Assembly: GCA_934154515.1 (NCBI GenBank)
Contig: CAKPGD010000049.1
Span: 1 to 8,520 of the forward strand
DNA: 8,520 bases
Direction: 5' to 3'
Source: an uncultured Clostridia bacterium
GTDB lineage: Bacteria > Bacillota > Clostridia > TANB77 > CAG-508
Part shown: one piece after another, positions 4,974-8,520 of the stretch
Layout: each line of letters opens with the position of its first letter
Position numbering within the stretch: position 1 is the stretch's first letter
Notes under the pieces: generated by a model
Told to the model about the DNA's origin: nothing
Databases searched by the model: none
What the model saw: only the letters and a program-made list of their open reading frames with translations
Made by a program: the position numbers and the translations under genes

Positions 4974-5909
4974 ATGTTTAATTTTAGAACAGACTTGGCA
5001 GATGAAAGAAGAAATTTATATAAAAAAGCAAATAAAATAGAAGACGAAGTAGATGGCGTAGAAGCAGAAAGCGAAGAAATAACAGAAAAGATAAAAGTAA
5101 CAAGAGTAAAAATAACAAATGAAAATGGAGAAAAGGCAATAGGGAAAGCAATAGGAAACTATATAACAATAGATATTCAAAAAATGAATATTATTTCAGA
5201 AGAAGAAATAGAAAAGGCAGCAGAAACACTTTCTAATGAAATAAAAAAATTAGTAGAAAATAAAGTACAATATAAAGATGAAATATTAGTAGTAGGACTT
5301 GGTAATGAAGAAGTAACACCAGATGCTTTAGGACCAAATGTTGTAAAAGAAATAGAAGTAACAAGGCATATAATAAATTACTTACCACAATATATAGATG
5401 AAAATGCAAGACCGGTAAGTGCAATAGCACCAGGAGTTCTAGGAACTACAGGAATAGAAACGTTAGAAATAATAAAAGGAGTAGTAGATAATGTAAAACC
5501 AAAATTATTAATAGTAATAGATGCCTTAGCTTCAAGAAGCATAGAAAGAATAAGTAGTACAATACAATTGTCAGATACAGGAATTATACCAGGTGGTGGA
5601 GTTGGAAATACTAGAAAAGAAATAAGTGAGAAAACACTTGGAATTCCAGTAATAGCAATAGGAATACCAACAGTTGTAGAAACAGCAGTTGTGGTAAATG
5701 ATGCACTAGGGTTATTTATAGAAAAGCTTCAAGAAAATGCAAAGTCTAATGAATATTTAAATAGATTAAAAGAAGAAGATAATTATGAGGAAATAAAGGA
5801 AGCACTACTTCCAAAAGACTTTAATTTTATAGTAACACCTAAAGAGATAGATAACTTAATATTAAATATGTCAGAAGTTGTAGCAAAAGGAATTAACATG
5901 AGTATGTAA
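4974..5909 (+). CDS. gpr: Germination protease (spore endopeptidase, peptidase family A25)
   Basis: This 311-aa protein is Gpr, which degrades the small acid-soluble DNA-binding proteins (SASPs) when spores germinate. Conserved blocks are clear: FRTDLADER (4-12), VVGLGNEEVTPDALGP (106-121), RPVSAIAPGV (146-155), LLIVIDALASRSIER (178-192), GGGVGNTRKEIS and GIPVIAIGIPTVV. The catalytic aspartates by comparison with the Bacillus megaterium enzyme are D117 and D183. Gpr is made in the forespore as an inactive zymogen that cleaves itself between Asp and Leu in the RTD-LA motif; here this would remove only seven residues, against about 15 in Bacillus. A Glu-rich stretch (23-38) follows. The start has AAAGGAG 8 nt upstream. 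It is flanked by terminators, so it is probably monocistronic; spoIIP, a frequent neighbour elsewhere, is absent. Confidence 0.95.
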   Translation: MFNFRTDLADERRNLYKKANKIEDEVDGVEAESEEITEKIKVTRVKITNENGEKAIGKAIGNYITIDIQKMNIISEEEIEKAAETLSNEIKKLVENKVQYKDEILVVGLGNEEVTPDALGPNVVKEIEVTRHIINYLPQYIDENARPVSAIAPGVLGTTGIETLEIIKGVVDNVKPKLLIVIDALASRSIERISSTIQLSDTGIIPGGGVGNTRKEISEKTLGIPVIAIGIPTVVETAVVVNDALGLFIEKLQENAKSNEYLNRLKEEDNYEEIKEALLPKDFNFIVTPKEIDNLILNMSEVVAKGINMSM

Positions 5910-5973
5910 AAAAATGAATTTAATAATTTCTAAGTAAGAATAATTTACAAAGAAATTATTAAATTCATTTTTT
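5909..5973. terminator. Long bidirectional hairpin between gpr and the TraX-family gene
   Basis: A perfect 23-bp stem (5909-5931 with 5951-5973) surrounds a 19-nt loop that can itself pair GTAA (5934-5937) with TTAC (5945-5948). The outer ends are an A6 run and a T6 run, so it can terminate on both strands. The left arm begins at the last base of the gpr stop codon. The stem is much longer than other terminators in this window and very AT-rich. Confidence 0.75.
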
Positions 5974-6012
5974 ATATTCAAATTTTTATGCTCAAGCATT
6001 TATGTTCAAGAA
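5971..6012. repeat. Three degenerate 14-bp tandem repeats
   Basis: Three adjacent 14-bp units (5971-5984, 5985-5998, 5999-6012) share TTTATnnTCAA at the start. Units two and three are 12/14 identical, and unit one matches unit three at 10/14. They lie between the long hairpin and the end of the TraX-family gene, in sequence with no coding signal. Confidence 0.5.
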
Positions 6013-6040
6013 AATAATAAATTTTAATGGGTTTGAAAAG

Positions 6041-6715
6041 CTAAAAAACAAAAGTGCATAAAGCCCATAGAATTGTTAAATGAAGCGGATAAAAAATATA
6101 AAATAAATATTTAACTTTAGGACCTTGTTTTCCATTATATAAAAGTATAGGAACAATAGCAAAGAAAGTCCACAAAATAAATTGTAAATAAATTGTAAAT
6201 ACCTTTGAATACTTTAAAGCATTAGGAAGATATTCTATAAATGTTAAAAGAAAAAAAGAGATACTAGTCAACAATTTATTATCTTTAAACAAGTAAAATA
6301 CAAAAACTAATGCGACGCCAAATGCACCATAATCTACATGGATAACTTCAGCAATTAAACACATAAAAAGTACGATTAAAAAGCTTAAAAATTTATTGTT
6401 AATTTTGTCAAATGCAAGTATAGCAACAGTTCCTAATAAAAGCGTAAAAAATATATTTAAATAATAATTATTAGAAAATGTTGATAAAAACAACATAAAA
6501 GGAACCTGAGATATGCAAGCAAAAATAAATAGTTTAATTATATGTTTTTTTATATCTTTTGTATGAATATATCCTTGGACAAGTTGAAAAGCAAAAATAG
6601 GAAATGCAATTCTTCCAATAAGATTTAGAAAAGAAAAACGTCCTAAAAAAGCATCACCTGTATGGTCACACAACATAGTTATAATTCCTATAAATTTTAA
6701 CATAAAACTACTCAT
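6041..6715 (-). CDS. TraX-family integral membrane protein
   Basis: The start used gives 224 aa, MSSFMLKFIGIITMLCDHTGDAF onward. Its features fit the TraX family (PF05857): the N-terminal helix ending in M-x-CDH, the motif NLIGRIAFPIFAFQLVQGYIHTKD, and six to eight hydrophobic segments ending in PLHLTILWAL. TraX of the F plasmid acetylates pilin; chromosomal Clostridia relatives are mostly uncharacterised and the architecture resembles membrane acyltransferases, so the substrate is unknown. The conserved His in CDH and the Arg in GRIAFP may be functional. An ATG at 6742 would add nine residues, but it has no Shine-Dalgarno. The 6715 start has GGTGAT (6719-6724), complementary to the 16S rRNA tail, 3 nt upstream. 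No conjugation genes are nearby. It is divergent from pgi and monocistronic. Confidence 0.82.
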   Translation of the reverse strand: MSSFMLKFIGIITMLCDHTGDAFLGRFSFLNLIGRIAFPIFAFQLVQGYIHTKDIKKHIIKLFIFACISQVPFMLFLSTFSNNYYLNIFFTLLLGTVAILAFDKINNKFLSFLIVLFMCLIAEVIHVDYGAFGVALVFVFYLFKDNKLLTSISFFLLTFIEYLPNALKYSKVFTIYLQFILWTFFAIVPILLYNGKQGPKVKYLFYIFYPLHLTILWALCTFVF

Positions 6716-6730
6716 AAAATCACCATAAAT

Positions 6731-6759
6731 ATTATCTAACATTTATACAAAAAAAGCAA
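6731..6759 (-). promoter_or_regulatory. Candidate promoter of the TraX-family gene
   Basis: On the minus strand TTGCTT (6759-6754) and GATAAT (6736-6731) are 17 nt apart. The -35 matches the one used by the 1370-2299 gene. Transcription would start near 6724, giving a very short leader and favouring the start at 6715 over 6742. Confidence 0.4.
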
Positions 6760-6787
6760 TAAATATGTTGCATATTTTTTTTTATTG
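6757..6787. promoter_or_regulatory. Nested palindromes between TraX-family gene and pgi
   Basis: AAATATG-TTG-CATATTT (6761-6777) is a perfect 7-bp-arm inverted repeat. It lies inside a second pair, CAATAAA (6757-6763) and TTTATTG (6781-6787). The inner palindrome covers the candidate pgi -35 (6768-6773) and lies just upstream of the divergent TraX -35, so one bound protein could affect both genes. No regulator is encoded nearby. Confidence 0.4.
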
Positions 6788-6796
6788 ATATAAAAT
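6768..6796 (+). promoter_or_regulatory. Candidate promoter of pgi
   Basis: TTGCAT (6768-6773) and TAAAAT (6791-6796) are 17 nt apart; the -10 matches 5 of 6 and the -35 only 3 of 6. A TATAAA at 6789-6794 is an alternative -10. Transcription would start near 6803. Confidence 0.35.
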
Positions 6797-6824
6797 GTGT
6801 TTAATAATTTAAGGAGGATTTGAG

Positions 6825-8138
6825 ATGTCAAATATAAAAATAGATGTAAAAAATGTAGGGATAGAAAACGAAAAAATAATGGGATATAGTAAACAAGTAG
6901 AGGAAATACATGATGAATTACACGAAAAAGTAAACGATGAAAATGAATTTTTAGGGTGGCTTAATCTTCCATCAAATTATGATAAAAAAGAATTTGAAAA
7001 AATAAAAAAATGTGCAAAAAAAATCCAAAAAGATTCTGAAATATTAATAGTAATAGGAATAGGAGGTTCTTATTTAGGAGCAAGAGCAGTAATAGAAAGT
7101 CTATCACATACTTTTTATAATATGTTGCCAAAAGAACAAAGAAAATATCCACAAATATTATATGTAGGGAACAACATGAGTGGAACATATTTAGAAGAAT
7201 TGCTAGAATTAATAGGAAATAGAGACCTATCAGTTAATGTAATTTCAAAATCTGGAACGACTACAGAACCAGCAATTGCATTTAGAGTATTTAGAGAATT
7301 TTTAGAGAACAAATACGGAGTAAAAGAAGCAAGAAGAAGAATATATGTAACAACAGATAAACAAAAAGGGGCATTAAATAAATTATCTAAAGAAGAGGAA
7401 TATGAAACTTTTGTAATTCCAGATAATGTAGGAGGAAGATATTCTGTATTAACACCAGTTGGGTTACTTCCAATAGCAGTAGCTGGAATAGATATAGACA
7501 AGCTAATGGAAGGAGCAAAATTTGCAGAAGAAAAATATTCAGATAAAAATTTAAAATATAATGAATGTTACAAATATGCTGTACTAAGAAATATTTTATA
7601 TAAAGAAGAAAAAAATATAGAAATGCTTGTTACATATGAACCAAAAATGCATTACATAATAGAATGGTGGAAGCAACTATTTGGAGAAAGCGAAGGAAAA
7701 GAAAATAAAGGAATATTCCCATCAGGGGCAGAATTCACAACAGATTTACATTCAATGGGACAATACATACAAGAAGGAAGAAGAAATATTTTTGAAACAG
7801 TAATTAATATAGAAAAAACAAATTCACATATAGAAATAAACCCAGACGATGATGATTTAGATGGATTAAATTACATAGCAGGTAAAACTTTAGACTACGT
7901 AAACAAAAGAGCAATGGAAGGAACAATAGCAGCACATATAGAAGGGGGAGTTCCTAATATAGTTATAAATATGGAAAAATTAGATGAAGAAACTTTAGGA
8001 CATTTAATATACTTCTTTGAACTTGCTTGTGCAATGAGTGGAAAAATATTAGGAATAAATCCATTTAATCAACCAGGAGTAGAAAAATATAAAACCAATA
8101 TGTTTAAATTACTTGGAAAACCAGGATATGAAAAATAA
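6825..8138 (+). CDS. pgi: Glucose-6-phosphate isomerase
   Basis: This 437-aa cytosolic enzyme interconverts glucose 6-phosphate and fructose 6-phosphate in glycolysis and gluconeogenesis. The length is close to the roughly 450 aa of the short bacterial form. Family signatures are intact: GIGGSYLGA (78-86), the phosphate-binding SKSGTTTEP (141-149), DNVGGRYSVLTPVG (200-213), and the C-terminal GINPFNQPGVEKYK (410-423). The expected catalytic residues are present: E288 in GESEGK, H309 in DLHSMGQYIQEG, and K423 in QPGVEKYK. The start is set by AAGGAGG (6811-6817) 7 nt upstream. The gene stands alone between the divergent TraX-family gene and a terminator. Arg codons appear to be all AGA, fitting a native, well-expressed gene. 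Its product feeds the glycolytic route that ends at pyruvate formate-lyase, the partial gene at the left edge. Confidence 0.96.
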   Translation: MSNIKIDVKNVGIENEKIMGYSKQVEEIHDELHEKVNDENEFLGWLNLPSNYDKKEFEKIKKCAKKIQKDSEILIVIGIGGSYLGARAVIESLSHTFYNMLPKEQRKYPQILYVGNNMSGTYLEELLELIGNRDLSVNVISKSGTTTEPAIAFRVFREFLENKYGVKEARRRIYVTTDKQKGALNKLSKEEEYETFVIPDNVGGRYSVLTPVGLLPIAVAGIDIDKLMEGAKFAEEKYSDKNLKYNECYKYAVLRNILYKEEKNIEMLVTYEPKMHYIIEWWKQLFGESEGKENKGIFPSGAEFTTDLHSMGQYIQEGRRNIFETVINIEKTNSHIEINPDDDDLDGLNYIAGKTLDYVNKRAMEGTIAAHIEGGVPNIVINMEKLDEETLGHLIYFFELACAMSGKILGINPFNQPGVEKYKTNMFKLLGKPGYEK

Positions 8139-8170
8139 AAAAAGGTAGAGAAAAAATCTCTACCTTTTTC
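8139..8170 (+). terminator. Rho-independent terminator of pgi
   Basis: GGTAGAGA (8144-8151) pairs perfectly with TCTCTACC (8157-8164) around A5, extended by flanking A and T runs. It starts right after the pgi stop. Confidence 0.88.
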
Positions 8171-8194
8171 CTTTAACGGAGTCTTCATAGTTAA

Positions 8195-8208
8195 AAAAAT
8201 ATATTTTT
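8195..8208. promoter_or_regulatory. AT palindrome before the 90-aa gene
   Basis: AAAAATATATTTTT is a perfect 14-bp palindrome directly upstream of the Shine-Dalgarno AGGAGGT (8209-8215). I see no convincing -35/-10 pair for this gene between 8171 and 8208, so its promoter is unknown. The palindrome could be chance in such AT-rich DNA. Confidence 0.25.
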
Positions 8209-8223
8209 AGGAGGTATAGTAAT

Positions 8224-8496
8224 ATGACAGACACTGTGTTGCAAACATTCAAAGAATTATTATGGTATAGTATAGCAAATTCTACTCTAGAAGATGTTAG
8301 AAATGCTACACTTAATGACCAAGATTTTCTTCGGGATGTAAAGAATGGTAGAGAGGCTACAATACGCCTTCAAAAAAAACATCTTAGGGGTATTACATCG
8401 AAGGTAGTAAATGACATGTTAAACGAAAAGCATTACATGGTTACTTCGATGAAATATCATTTTAAAGGTATGGATGTATTTGTTTCACAGCAGTAA
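8224..8496 (+). CDS. Unrecognised 90-aa protein
   Basis: I do not recognise this protein. The start is supported by AGGAGGT (8209-8215) 8 nt upstream. It looks soluble: an N-terminal helix (residues about 3-18, TVLQTFKELLWYSIANS), a charged middle (TLNDQDFLRDVKNGREATI), and a C-terminal half with basic residues (RLQKKHLRGITSKVV) ending in MKYHFKGMDVFVSQQ. There is no signal peptide, membrane segment or Cys pair. Arg and Ser codons include CGG, CGC, AGG and TCG, while neighbouring pgi uses AGA for Arg, so it may have been acquired recently. It follows the pgi terminator and is probably transcribed separately. The GC-rich sequence after its stop may be half of its own terminator. Confidence 0.65.
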   Translation: MTDTVLQTFKELLWYSIANSTLEDVRNATLNDQDFLRDVKNGREATIRLQKKHLRGITSKVVNDMLNEKHYMVTSMKYHFKGMDVFVSQQ

Positions 8497-8503
8497 ACAC
8501 CAC

Positions 8504-8520
8504 AAAGGCCCGCCTTAGGT
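8504..8520 (+). terminator. Possible start of a terminator, cut by the right edge
   Basis: AAAGGCCCGCC followed by TTAGGT is strikingly GC-rich for this window and begins 8 nt after the stop of the 90-aa gene. It could be the left arm and loop of a hairpin whose right arm lies beyond the window. Only half is visible, so this is a guess from position and composition. Confidence 0.3.

Noticed and set aside
4984..5430. Leucine-rich open frames on the strand opposite gpr that look like small membrane proteins.
   Set aside because: They are the antisense of A-rich, Glu/Lys-rich coding sequence, which always reads as Leu/Phe-rich. They lack ribosome-binding sites and family features, and gpr is clearly the real gene.
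6716..6742. The ATG at 6742 as start of the TraX-family gene.
   Set aside because: It lacks a Shine-Dalgarno and a candidate -10 lies within the added codons. The family-like N-terminus begins at 6715. It remains a possible alternative.
7115..7501. A 128-codon open frame opposite pgi.
   Set aside because: It lies wholly inside the intact pgi gene, lacks a start context and matches no family I know.
1..8520. tRNA, rRNA, CRISPR array, insertion sequence or integrase.
   Set aside because: No tRNA cloverleaf motifs (GGTTCRANNC-type T arms), no regular spaced repeats and no transposase or recombinase frames were seen on either strand.

Overview
The window comes from a very AT-rich, low-GC Gram-positive chromosome. 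Shine-Dalgarno sequences are strong (AAGGAGG type), Ile is mostly ATA, and Arg is almost always AGA in the core genes. A full-length gpr germination protease points to an endospore-forming Clostridia-type anaerobe, and the start of a pyruvate formate-lyase gene fits an anaerobic fermenter. No species is claimed.

Layout. (1) 1-176, minus: the 5' end of pflB, with its regulatory region to about 300. (2) 300-2400: a likely accessory segment of two convergent single-gene units. One is a plus-strand PIN-domain protein (436-1263) with a good sigma-A promoter, an inverted repeat in its leader and an orphan Shine-Dalgarno. The other is an unrecognised minus-strand 309-aa protein (1370-2299) with its own extended -10 promoter and an operator-like repeat. 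Two hairpin terminators lie between them. (3) 2408-5973, plus: SPFH/double-zinc-ribbon protein, holA (DNA polymerase III delta) and gpr. Each is followed by a hairpin, so they look like separate units rather than one operon. (4) 5974-6030: degenerate 14-nt tandem repeats. (5) 6041-6715, minus: a TraX-family membrane protein, divergent from pgi. (6) 6825-8138, plus: pgi, with its own terminator. (7) 8224-8496, plus: a small unrecognised protein with codon use unlike pgi.

How the genes relate. pflB and pgi belong to sugar fermentation, holA to replication and gpr to spore germination. The genes are mostly monocistronic and share no single pathway. There is no complete multi-gene defence, toxin-antitoxin or secretion system. 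The least explained parts are the two accessory genes at 436-2299, the solitary SPFH/zinc-ribbon gene, the 90-aa protein near the right edge, and several palindromes that sit on promoters.

All promoters, operators and terminators are read by eye from sequence patterns and have not been tested.
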